Source: DATGZH01 sp035297265
GTDB lineage: Bacteria; Actinomycetota; Acidimicrobiia; Acidimicrobiales; RAAP-2
Direction: 5' to 3'
Length of the DNA: 64,000 bases
NCBI GenBank assembly: GCA_035297265.1
Contig: DATGZH010000064.1
Span: 186,001 to 250,000 of the forward strand
This document shows, one piece after another, positions 31,737 to 39,750 of this stretch; position 1 is the first letter of the stretch, and every line of letters starts with the position of its first letter. The notes beneath the pieces are model-generated. The model did not search any database, had not been told where the DNA came from, and worked only from the letters and a program-made list of their open reading frames with translations. Both the position numbers and the translations under genes were made by a program.

Positions 31737-34547
31737 TCACACGTTGCTGTCGGGATCCGACGCCAGGCCAGCGACGCCGCTCTTGCCGTTCTTCCCGGCG
31801 GCCGAGTTGGCCCCCGGCGAACCGGGGGGGCCCGGGCTCCCCGCGGTGCCGCCGATCCCGGCGGTGCCGCCCGGACCACCAGCTCCCGCGGCCCCACCTG
31901 TCGCTCCGGCGCCGCCGCAGCCCGTGCCGGGACAGGCGTTCGCACCGCCCGCGCCTCCGGTCACGCCGTCGCCGCTGAAGCTGTTGCCGGTGAACGCCAC
32001 CGGGGCGTTGGCCCCGTAGACGGCGCCCCCGGTGGCGGCCCCGCCGTTGCCGCCTTTGCCGCCGGCGCCGCCCTTTCCGGCCGCGCTGCCGTTGCCGCCC
32101 GGCCCGCCGTTCGCCGACACACCGGCCGACCCGTTGCTGCCGCCGTCGCCGGCGGCGAAGCCCTCGGATCCCCCGGCCCCGCCGGTCCCGCCCGTGGCGC
32201 CCGTCGTACCGGCGATGCCGGCGAGGCCGTCGAGGCCGCTCTGGCCCCCGCCGGCGAACGCCTTGTCAGCGAAGAACGTCCACCCGGTGATCGAGTACTG
32301 ACCCGAGGCGAAGAAGGCTCCGCCGTTGGCCGAGCCGCCAGCTCCGCCCGAGCCGCCCGCGCCGGTGGTGCCCGCCGAGCCGGTGGCCGCTCCCGCCGTG
32401 GCCGACCCACCGGGGGCGCCGTTGTTCGCCGCCCCTTGGTCGAGACTGCCGTTCCCACCGGAACCCCCAACGCCGCCGGCGCCGCCGCGGCCTCCCTGGC
32501 CTCCTGCGCCACCGGTGCCGCCGAAACCGGGACTGCCCCCGTCCCCGGCGCTCACCGAATTATTCTCCGCCATCGCTCCGCTGATCGTCGCCGTGCCGGT
32601 GGCCGACGAGAAATAGACGGCGCCGCCCGCCGCGTCACCGCCGGCCGCACCCGAGCCGCCGGCCCCACCGTTGCTACCCGGCTGGCCCGTCTGGGGACTG
32701 GCGCCGGGCTGCGCTCCGCCGCCCGGCCCGCCGGGCTCACCGGTCGCTGGATTGACGAGCGTGTCGGCCTGGCCCGCGCCGCCGTTACCGCCGTACCCAC
32801 CCTGCCCGCCGGCACCGCTGAACCCTCCGTACCCGGCGCCGCCGCCGTCCTCCCCGCTCCCCCCGCGTCCCCCGATCGCCTCATCGCTGGCGAACTGGAC
32901 CGCACCAGTCACGCTGAGACTGCCCGTGACGGCGAGGGAGCCGCCGAACGCCGTGCCACCTGGCGCCGACTTGCCGGCCGCCCCCCCGCTGGCCCCCGGT
33001 CCCGCCAGGCCGCCGGCCGTCGCCGGCCCGCCGACGCCACCGACGCCGCCCGCGCCGCCCGACTGGTCGCCGCGCCCTCCACCGCCGGCGAAGCCTCCCT
33101 GACCGCCGTTGCCGCCGACACCGCCGCCGCCCCCGGAGCCACCCTGGCCACCACCGCCGCCGCTCCCGCCCCGGGCATCGGCCAACTCGAACGTGCCGCC
33201 CGCGACGGTGACCGAGCCCGAGGCGAAGACGTCACCCCCGGTCGCCGCACCGCCGGCGCCGCCGGCGCCGCCCTTGCCCGCCGCGCCGCCGTTCCCACCG
33301 TTGCCCGCAGTGCCGGCCGTACCGCCGCCCTTGCCCGCCGCGCCGTTCCCGAAGCCGGGGTTCCCACCGGCGCCGTCGTCACCCCGGCCGCCGGTGCCGC
33401 CGAGCCCACCCGTGCCGCCGAAGGAACCGGTGCCGCCCAGGCCTCCCATGCCCCCGTTGCCCGCGTCCGCTCGATTGTTGGCGAAGGTCACCTGGCTCAG
33501 CTGGACCAACCCGGTGGCGTCGATCGAACCGCCGGCTGCGGCGCCGCCCGCCCCGGCCGCGCCGCCGGTGCCGGCCTTGCCACTCGAGCCGCCCGCGCCC
33601 GCAGAGCCGCCCGCTCCTCCGGCCTGTCCGGAGAGGAAGGCACCCGGACCGCCCGCACCGCCCGAGCCGCCCGAGCTGCCCTGCCCGCCGAAGCCGCCGG
33701 AGCCGCCCCGTCCACCTTCGGCCGCGTTGTCCTCGAAGGTGGTGTTGCTCACCGTGAGGGAACCTTGGGTGAAGATGGCGCCGCCGTCGGCCGCAGCCCC
33801 CGCTCCCCCCTTGCCCCCGTTGGCCCCGTTGCCGCCGTTCCCGCCAGCACCTCCAGCCATGCCACCGCTGGCGCCGTCGAGGCCCGTCCCGGCGAATCCT
33901 CCCGAGCCGCCGGTGCCACCAGTGCCACCGGCACCACCAACCGCCTCGTTGGACGTGAAGACGTCGTTGCCGAGCGAGAGGCTGGCCGACGACCCGCTGA
34001 CGTCGACGGCCCCGCCCTGGGCCGCCCCTCCGTTGCCCCCCTTGCCGCCGGGCGAGCCGGCCGCGCCGCTCGTGCCGTCGGGATGACCGGCAACGCCGTT
34101 GGTGCCGTTGGTGCCGTTCGATCCGGCGGATCCGGCGGCGCCGTTCGCGCCGGTTGCTGCACCGTCCTCGAGCGTGAGGCCGTTGATCGTGACCGAGCCC
34201 TTCTTCACGATGAAGAGCTGTGTCTGGTGTTGGCCGTCAAGGTTGACGGTGAAGCCTGCGCCCTCCAGATCGACGGCGCCCGACATGTTGATCGTAATCG
34301 GCGTGCTGAACGGGACGTCGCTGCAGCTGAGGCCGTAGTCCACGGTGCCACCGCCGGCGAGCGCGGTGGCCAGCGCGGCCTCGGTGCAGGCATTGATTAC
34401 GGTCGTCGCGCCTGCCGGCTCGGCGACCGCCAAGCCCACGGTGCCGAGGACGAGCGCGGTAGCTCCGCCGACCGCCAGCCTGGTCCTCACGTGCGTGCTC
34501 CGTACGCTCGCTCGCCCGTTGTCCCCACCACGCGTGCGACTGATCAT
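31737..34547 (-). CDS. Secreted glycine-rich repeat protein: Pmp-like beta-helix units alternating with PGRS-like tracts
   Basis: The 936-residue product begins with a long signal peptide (hydrophobic about 24-42, cut near AGA48). Residues 49-125 are an ordinary beta-rich region. From about 130 the chain alternates two elements. Eight units of about 20-25 residues open with GG(A/S/D) followed by beta strands and an FxxN-like end (GG at 178, 255, 339, 437, 535, 641, 742, 840; ends FTSN, FEDN, FANN, FELA, FASD, AENN, FFAD, FSGD). Between them lie 50-80 residue tracts of GGxGG triplets. GGA(I/V)...FxxN is the signature of chlamydial Pmp beta-helices; the tracts resemble mycobacterial PE_PGRS. 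There is no PE domain, LPXTG or transmembrane anchor. GGAGG lies 8 bp before the ATG. It is probably a cell-surface or released adhesin-like protein. Confidence 0.85.
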   Translation of the reverse strand: MISRTRGGDNGRASVRSTHVRTRLAVGGATALVLGTVGLAVAEPAGATTVINACTEAALATALAGGGTVDYGLSCSDVPFSTPITINMSGAVDLEGAGFTVNLDGQHQTQLFIVKKGSVTINGLTLEDGAATGANGAAGSAGSNGTNGTNGVAGHPDGTSGAAGSPGGKGGNGGAAQGGAVDVSGSSASLSLGNDVFTSNEAVGGAGGTGGTGGSGGFAGTGLDGASGGMAGGAGGNGGNGANGGKGGAGAAADGGAIFTQGSLTVSNTTFEDNAAEGGRGGSGGFGGQGSSGGSGGAGGPGAFLSGQAGGAGGSAGAGGSSGKAGTGGAAGAGGAAAGGSIDATGLVQLSQVTFANNRADAGNGGMGGLGGTGSFGGTGGLGGTGGRGDDGAGGNPGFGNGAAGKGGGTAGTAGNGGNGGAAGKGGAGGAGGAATGGDVFASGSVTVAGGTFELADARGGSGGGGGQGGSGGGGGVGGNGGQGGFAGGGGRGDQSGGAGGVGGVGGPATAGGLAGPGASGGAAGKSAPGGTAFGGSLAVTGSLSVTGAVQFASDEAIGGRGGSGEDGGGAGYGGFSGAGGQGGYGGNGGAGQADTLVNPATGEPGGPGGGAQPGASPQTGQPGSNGGAGGSGAAGGDAAGGAVYFSSATGTATISGAMAENNSVSAGDGGSPGFGGTGGAGGQGGRGGAGGVGGSGGNGSLDQGAANNGAPGGSATAGAATGSAGTTGAGGSGGAGGSANGGAFFASGQYSITGWTFFADKAFAGGGQSGLDGLAGIAGTTGATGGTGGAGGSEGFAAGDGGSNGSAGVSANGGPGGNGSAAGKGGAGGKGGNGGAATGGAVYGANAPVAFTGNSFSGDGVTGGAGGANACPGTGCGGAGATGGAAGAGGPGGTAGIGGTAGSPGPPGSPGANSAAGKNGKSGVAGLASDPDSNV
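31750..34160 (-). repeat. Eight-unit GGA(I/V)...FxxN repeat array with glycine-rich spacers
   Basis: The array covers residues about 130-930 of the glycine-rich protein. Unit starts are 77, 84, 98, 98, 106, 101 and 98 residues apart, so the spacer length grows and then becomes stable near 100 residues. The units themselves are diverged, not recent copies, whereas spacers are low-complexity GGC/GGN codons. This region also creates very long spurious open frames on the other strand. Confidence 0.8.
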
Positions 34548-34643
34548 CGGGGCATCCTCCGCTCACGTCCGGTCACCTTCGAGGACCGCCCGGCGGCCCC
34601 GATCGCCGGGGCAGTGTGGCCCGGATGCGGGGAACAGGTGAGA

Positions 34644-34668
34644 AACCTCCCAGGTTGCTCCCAGGTTG
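34644..34668. promoter_or_regulatory. Perfect 11-bp tandem repeat with overlapping inverted repeat, possible operator
   Basis: CTCCCAGGTTG occurs twice head to tail (34647-34657 and 34658-34668). The first copy overlaps an inverted repeat AACCT/CCC/AGGTT (34644-34656). It lies in the 241-bp region between the divergent glycine-rich protein and sulfatase genes, where a shared control site would be expected. Confidence 0.4.
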
Positions 34669-34731
34669 GCCGGCGCGGCCCTCCGGCCAGGGAGAAGGCG
34701 CGCCGGATCCTCTGCCCGCGTCCGCAGGTCC

Positions 34732-34737
34732 TACCGT
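34732..34737 (+). promoter_or_regulatory. Possible -10 hexamer TACCGT for the sulfatase gene
   Basis: TACCGT lies 51 bp upstream of the GTG at 34789, leaving a leader that carries AAGGAGG at 34775-34781. The hexamer is the same as at the P450 and phosphotransferase genes. The rest of the 34548-34788 gap shows no gene. Confidence 0.4.
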
Positions 34738-34788
34738 GCAGAGCGCCGGGTCGGACCGACGCCGGCCTTCGGGCAAGGAGGTGGCCCT

Positions 34789-37062
34789 GTGCCGGGTGCC
34801 GTCGAATTCGGTGGTGTGATCGGGCGCTACTACGACGAGTCCGAGCCGTGGTGGCCCGAGCCGGTCCGGGCGCCGGACGGAGCGCCCAACGTCGTCATGG
34901 TGGTGCTCGACGACGTGGGGTTCGCCCAGCTGGGCTCTTTCGGTTCCGACCTCGAGACGCCCGTGTTCGACGGGCTCGCCGAAGGTGGCCTCCGGTTCGC
35001 CAACTTCCACACGACGGCGGTCTGCTCGGCCACGCGGTCCTGTCTCCTCACCGGGCGCAACCACCATGCCAACGGGATGGGCCGGGTGATCGAGGTGGCG
35101 AGCGGGTTCCCCGGTTACAACGCCCTCCTCCCCCGGTCCAACGGCTTCCTCCCCGAGATGCTCGTGCCACACGGTTACGCCGCCTTCGCCATCGGCAAGT
35201 GGCACCTCACGCCCGAAGACGAGTGTCACGCCGGTGCCTCCAGGCGCCGCTGGCCGCTCGGCCGGGGATTCGAGCGCTTCTACGGCTTCATGTCGGGCGA
35301 GACCCATCAGTTCGCCCCGGCCCTCATCGAGGACAACCACCTCATCAGGCCGCCCCGATCGATCGAGGACGGCTACCACCTGACCGAGGACCTCATCGAC
35401 CAGGCGATCGGCTGCATTCGTGACCTGCGGGTCGTCACCCCGGACAAGCCCTTCTTTCTCTACTTCTGTCCCGGGGCCTGTCATACGCCGCACCAGGCAC
35501 CGCCCCCGTGGATCGAGCACTACCGGGGCCGTTTCGATCTGGGTTGGGACGCCTGGCGCGAGGAGATCTACGCCCGCCAGATGGCGTCGGGGCTCCTCCT
35601 GTCCACGACCGAGCTCTCGCCGCGCCCTGACTGGGTGCCGGCGTGGGACGACCTCGGCGACGACACCCGCCGCCTCTACGCCCGCTACATGGAGGCCTTC
35701 GCCGGCTTCCTCTCCCACACCGACCACGAGGTCGGCCGGCTCATCGACTTCCTGGCGCTGACCGGCGATCTCGACAACACCCTGATCGTCGTCCTCTCGG
35801 ACAACGGGGCCAGCTCGGAAGGCGGCCCCACCGGGTCGCTCAACATCCTGCACGGCTGGAACGGGACCACCCAGACCGTCGAGGAGGCCCTGGCCGAGAT
35901 CGACGTCATCGGCGGCCCCAAGTGGCACAACAACTATCCCTGGGGCTGGACGATGGCCGGGAACTCACCGTTCAAGCGCTGGAAGCGGGAGGTCCATGAA
36001 GGCGGCGTCGCCGACCCCCTCATCGTGCATTGGCCGAGTGGCATTGGTGACGGCGGGGCGGTGCGTCGGCAGTACGTGCACGCCATCGACCTCGTGCCGA
36101 CCGTCCTCGACGTGACGGGGGTCGAGGCACCGGCCGAGATCGACGGCATCGAGCAGCGACCGCTCGACGGCGTGAGCTTCGCCGCGGCGCTTCGCGATCC
36201 TGTGGCGCCCGACCGGCGCATCACGCAGTACTACGAGATGTTCGGCAGCCGGGCGCTCTACCACGAGGGGTGGAAGGCCGTGATCAGCCACCCGTTCGTC
36301 CGGACCGACCAGCGCTTCGACGACGACGTGTGGGAGCTCTACCACGTGGCGGTGGATCCCTCGGAGTGCCACGACCTCGCGGCCGAGCGACCCGACAAGG
36401 TGAAGGAGCTCAGCGACCGTTGGTGGATCGAGGCCGGGCGCAATCAGGTCCTCCCGCTCGACAACCGACCGCTGTCCGAGTTCGTACTCGGCCGGCCGAT
36501 CAGCGTGGCGCCCCGGGAGCGCTACGTCTTCTACCCCGGAGCGGCGCAGGTGCCCGAAGTGGTGGCGGTGAACGTTCGGAACCGGAGCCACACGATCACC
36601 GCCGACATCGAGCTGGATGAGGTACCGGCAGCGGGTGTCCTCCTGGCTCAGGGATCGTTCCTCGGTGGGTGGTGCTTCTACCTGCTCGACGGCCGGCCGC
36701 GGTACACCCACAACCTCGGGGCGATCGAACAGCACGACGTCACGTCCGGCACCGTCGTCGGTCGGGGGCACCACGAGCTCGCCTTCCGCTTCCAGCGAAC
36801 CGGCGAGCACCGGGGTACTGGCACCCTCCTCTGCGACGGCGACGTCGTCGGGGAGGCAGAGCTGTCGCGGTTCACCCCCGAGCGGTTCTCGCTCACCGGG
36901 GCCGGCGTGACCTGCGGCTACGGCAACAACCTCCCGGTGTCCGAGGCCGTCCGAGGACCGTTCCCGTTCAGCGGTCACCTGCTCAGGGTGACCGTCGACG
37001 TCCAAGGTCCGCCCTTCGCGGACGCCGCGGCTGAGGTCCGGGCGGCCATCGTGAGCCAGTAA
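34789..37062 (+). CDS. Arylsulfatase (formylglycine-dependent sulfatase)
   Basis: This 757-residue enzyme hydrolyses sulfate esters. Metal-binding aspartates are in VLDDVGFAQLGS near residue 36. The cysteine to be converted to formylglycine is in CSATRSCLLTGRN near residue 78, a CxAxR variant of the CxPxR signature. FAIGKWHLTP near 135 and LSDNGASSEG near 340 supply further active-site residues. A C-terminal beta-sandwich region follows. Length and layout match mycobacterial AtsA-like proteins. There is no signal peptide, so it acts inside the cell. No formylglycine-generating enzyme is encoded in this window. The GTG at 34789 is set by AAGGAGG 7 bp upstream. The SDR and P450 genes downstream suggest a role in using a sulfated lipid or sterol. 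Confidence 0.92.
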   Translation: MPGAVEFGGVIGRYYDESEPWWPEPVRAPDGAPNVVMVVLDDVGFAQLGSFGSDLETPVFDGLAEGGLRFANFHTTAVCSATRSCLLTGRNHHANGMGRVIEVASGFPGYNALLPRSNGFLPEMLVPHGYAAFAIGKWHLTPEDECHAGASRRRWPLGRGFERFYGFMSGETHQFAPALIEDNHLIRPPRSIEDGYHLTEDLIDQAIGCIRDLRVVTPDKPFFLYFCPGACHTPHQAPPPWIEHYRGRFDLGWDAWREEIYARQMASGLLLSTTELSPRPDWVPAWDDLGDDTRRLYARYMEAFAGFLSHTDHEVGRLIDFLALTGDLDNTLIVVLSDNGASSEGGPTGSLNILHGWNGTTQTVEEALAEIDVIGGPKWHNNYPWGWTMAGNSPFKRWKREVHEGGVADPLIVHWPSGIGDGGAVRRQYVHAIDLVPTVLDVTGVEAPAEIDGIEQRPLDGVSFAAALRDPVAPDRRITQYYEMFGSRALYHEGWKAVISHPFVRTDQRFDDDVWELYHVAVDPSECHDLAAERPDKVKELSDRWWIEAGRNQVLPLDNRPLSEFVLGRPISVAPRERYVFYPGAAQVPEVVAVNVRNRSHTITADIELDEVPAAGVLLAQGSFLGGWCFYLLDGRPRYTHNLGAIEQHDVTSGTVVGRGHHELAFRFQRTGEHRGTGTLLCDGDVVGEAELSRFTPERFSLTGAGVTCGYGNNLPVSEAVRGPFPFSGHLLRVTVDVQGPPFADAAAEVRAAIVSQ

Positions 37063-37141
37063 ACGGGGCACCGGTCGCGGGCCGTTGCCGCATGCGCGAT
37101 AGTCGGGGGCCGTCGGCATCGAGGACAGAGAGGAAGCAACG

Positions 37142-37894
37142 ATGGTGGAGCTGAAGGGCCATCGGATCCTGGTCATCGGGGCGTCGTCGGGCATCGGGCG
37201 GGAGGTGGCGATCCAGTGCGCGGCGGCTGGCGCCGACGTGGCTTTCGCGGCCCGACGCGTCGAGCGACTGGAGGAGGCCGCGGCCGGGGCCGGGGGCCGG
37301 AGCTTCGCCTTTCCCTGTGACGTGCGCGAGCCCGGCGCCGCCGAGGCGGCCGTCGAATCGACGGCGGCACGGTTCGGCGGCCTGGACGCCGTCGTCTACG
37401 CCACCGGGGTCTCGCCCCTCGCCAAGATGGCCGACGCCGACCTCGAGCTTTGGCGGAACCTCATCGACACCAACCTCATCGGCGCCGCGATGGTCGCCAA
37501 GTCTTCGCTTCCTCACCTCTACGAGTCGCAGGGCCGGCTCCTCTTCCTGGGCTCGAGCTCCGTCGGTCGTCCGTATCCGGGGCTCGTCCCCTACTGCACG
37601 ACGAAGGCCGCGCTGCACGAGATGGCGCGAGGGCTCCGTAATGAGTGTCCCTGGCTGCGGGTCACCACCTTCATCGTGGGGCCGACGATCACCGAGTTCG
37701 CCAACGAGTGGGACATGGAGCTGGCCATCGAGATGGGCACACGTTGGAACAAGGAGGGCTACCCGGCGGGTGCGGCCATGCCGGCCGAGGAGATGGCAGC
37801 CCAAGTGGTGGCGGTGCTCGCCAGTGGGGCTCGGGTGAACGAGATCTTGGTGATGCCCGACGAGGCCGCAGCAGAAGGCACCAGCGCGCTCTGA
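37142..37894 (+). CDS. SDR family oxidoreductase
   Basis: The 250-residue dehydrogenase has VIGASSGIGRE near residue 12, a basic pair after the second strand (AARRVERL, favouring NADP(H)), LGSSSVGRP with the catalytic serine near 140 and the YCTTK pair near 151. The usual NNAG motif reads YATG here, as in several divergent SDRs. The substrate is an alcohol or ketone not identifiable from the sequence. GAGAGGAAG precedes the ATG, and GATAGT at 37098-37103 could be a -10 box. It lies between the sulfatase and P450 genes on the same strand. Confidence 0.88.
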   Translation: MVELKGHRILVIGASSGIGREVAIQCAAAGADVAFAARRVERLEEAAAGAGGRSFAFPCDVREPGAAEAAVESTAARFGGLDAVVYATGVSPLAKMADADLELWRNLIDTNLIGAAMVAKSSLPHLYESQGRLLFLGSSSVGRPYPGLVPYCTTKAALHEMARGLRNECPWLRVTTFIVGPTITEFANEWDMELAIEMGTRWNKEGYPAGAAMPAEEMAAQVVAVLASGARVNEILVMPDEAAAEGTSAL

Positions 37895-37966
37895 ACCACT
37901 CTTGACTCCGGCGGGATCCCTGCACGATCGGCCGCTGCCCGGAAGGACCGGATTTTGGAGAATGCG

Positions 37967-39187
37967 ATGACGACGGTTGATGGCAGTCCTTCGGTTGAAT
38001 TCGACCCGTTCTCGAACGAGTTCTTCGACGACCCCTACGACCTCTACCGGCGGATGCGCGACGAACGACCCGTCTACTTCAACGAGGCGTACGGGTTCTG
38101 GGCCCTCTTCCGTTACGAGGACGTCTGCGCCGCGCACAAGGACTGGCAGACCTTCTCGTCGAGCCACGGCGTGGACCTCTCGACGCTCTCCACGCCGCCG
38201 GAGCTGATCCAGCAGCTCCGCAGCATCATCATGATGGACCCCCCGGACCACGACCGGCTCCGGGCCCTCGTCAGCCGGGTCTTCACACCCCGGGCCATGA
38301 CGTCCCTCGAGCCGATGATCCGCGAGGTCATCACGTCGTTCATCGAGCCACTCGACGACGCCGACCACTTCGACGCGGTGGCCGACTTCTCAGGACCCTT
38401 CCCGGTGGAGATCATCTCGCGCATGCTCGGCGTCCCGGCCGAGGACCGCCAACAGATCCGGCACTGGCTCGACCTCATGTTGCACCGCGAGCCGGGCAAG
38501 ATGGACCCGACCCCCGAGGGGGTCGAAGCGGCCCTGGCCGCCGGGGGCTACTTCTTCGAGCTCGTGCAGGAGAAGCGCCGGCGCCCGGGCGACGACATGA
38601 TCACCCGCCTCACCCAGGTGGAGGTGGACCGGGGCGACGGCGAGCTGACCCGCCTCGACGACGCCGAGATCGCCGGGTTCGCCAGCCTGCTCGGTGGAGC
38701 GGGCGCCGAGACGGTGACCAAGCTCGTGGGCAACGCGGTCGTCCTCTTCGCACGGCATCCCGAGCAGTGGCAGAAGGTTCTCGAGAACCCGGACCGCATC
38801 CCGGGTGCGGTCGAGGAGATCCTCCGCTACTGGCCGCCGTCGCAGTACCAGGGGCGGTTCTCGGTCCGTGACGCCGAGTACAGCGGGGTGAAGGTGACCG
38901 CGGGCCACCCGACGATCCTCATCACCGGTTCGGCGACGAGGGACGAACGGCAGTTCGAGGAGCCCGACCGCTTCGACGTCGACCGGGAGCCTGGCCTGCA
39001 GCTGGGCCTCGGCTACGGCATCCACAGCTGCCTCGGGGCGGCGCTCGCCCGCATGGAGAGCCGGATCGCCGTCGAGGAGCTCACCCGGCGCTGGCCGTCG
39101 TTCACCGTCGACGAGGCAGGCTGCCGTCGGGTCCACATGTCGAACGTGGCCGGCTACAGCAACGTGCCGGTGACGAGAGCGGCCTGA
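37967..39187 (+). CDS. Cytochrome P450
   Basis: The 406-residue P450 has LGYGIHSCLGAALAR (heme cysteine near residue 352), an I-helix GGAGAETVTKL near residue 243 and ExxR in EEILRYWPP near 284. It is a soluble bacterial class I enzyme that needs ferredoxin and reductase partners, none of which is encoded next to it. The TTG at 37955 opens the frame, but GGAG at 37957-37960 directs the ATG at 37967. It follows the SDR gene after 72 bp and may act on the same substrate. It is not closely similar to the P450 at 27981-29183. Confidence 0.92.
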   Translation: MTTVDGSPSVEFDPFSNEFFDDPYDLYRRMRDERPVYFNEAYGFWALFRYEDVCAAHKDWQTFSSSHGVDLSTLSTPPELIQQLRSIIMMDPPDHDRLRALVSRVFTPRAMTSLEPMIREVITSFIEPLDDADHFDAVADFSGPFPVEIISRMLGVPAEDRQQIRHWLDLMLHREPGKMDPTPEGVEAALAAGGYFFELVQEKRRRPGDDMITRLTQVEVDRGDGELTRLDDAEIAGFASLLGGAGAETVTKLVGNAVVLFARHPEQWQKVLENPDRIPGAVEEILRYWPPSQYQGRFSVRDAEYSGVKVTAGHPTILITGSATRDERQFEEPDRFDVDREPGLQLGLGYGIHSCLGAALARMESRIAVEELTRRWPSFTVDEAGCRRVHMSNVAGYSNVPVTRAA

Positions 39188-39383
39188 GCCTGGACGGCCC
39201 GGAGGAGGGCGCTCGAGGTCGGGCTGCCGTTGGCGACACGAAGTCGAGCGCGGCCCTCTTCCTCGGCTCGGCGGCCGGTCAGTCACCCGAAGCTCCGGGA
39301 TGGGCCTCGCCGCGAAGCCCTGACCTCGGGCGTTCGCCTCCCGGCCGGTGCCGTACGGCGTGGCGCGCCGACTGGCGCCCGGG

Positions 39384-39710
39384 TCAGGGCACGCGCACGT
39401 CGTGGTGCGCCGCGGCTCCCTGCAACTCGTCCTCGGACAGCTCCGTCACCTTGACGGGGGTGACGAGCGTCCAGTGCTTGCCCACCGGGCAGTACTGGTA
39501 ACGGCTCCAGCCGAGCTTGATCGACTTCACCGAGGCTCCCGGGATCCAGATCGTCGTGAACAGGTGGCCGTCCCGGCAGCGGACGACGGTGTCGCCGCCC
39601 AGTCCCTTGTAGCCCTGGCGCCTCGCCCACAGCGTGAACAGCACGAGCACGAGGACGACCACGGCCATGATGGCGCCGGCTTCGGCCGGGGACAGCTTGC
39701 GGCGAGCCAC
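39384..39710 (-). CDS. Small membrane-anchored protein with a Cys/His pair motif
   Basis: The 108-residue protein has one N-terminal membrane helix (residues about 12-30, AIMAVVVLVLVLFTLW) and a soluble tail. The tail holds two matching half-sites, CRDGHLF near residue 45 and CPVGKHW near residue 75, a C-x2-(G)-H pattern that could bind zinc. I recall similar short proteins as conserved but uncharacterised in Actinomycetota. The positively charged N-terminus suggests the tail is outside the cytoplasm or, less likely, inside; the sequence does not settle this. No partner is evident. Confidence 0.65.
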   Translation of the reverse strand: MARRKLSPAEAGAIMAVVVLVLVLFTLWARRQGYKGLGGDTVVRCRDGHLFTTIWIPGASVKSIKLGWSRYQYCPVGKHWTLVTPVKVTELSEDELQGAAAHHDVRVP

Positions 39711-39750
39711 AGGACGAGCGTAATGGCGGACGCCGGACCGGCCGCCCGGG

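Noticed and set aside
31632..35423. A 1263-codon open frame on the plus strand across the glycine-rich gene
   Set aside because: It is the antisense of GGC/GGN repeats, which removes stop codons by composition. It has no start signal, no known domain, and it runs into the sulfatase gene in another frame.
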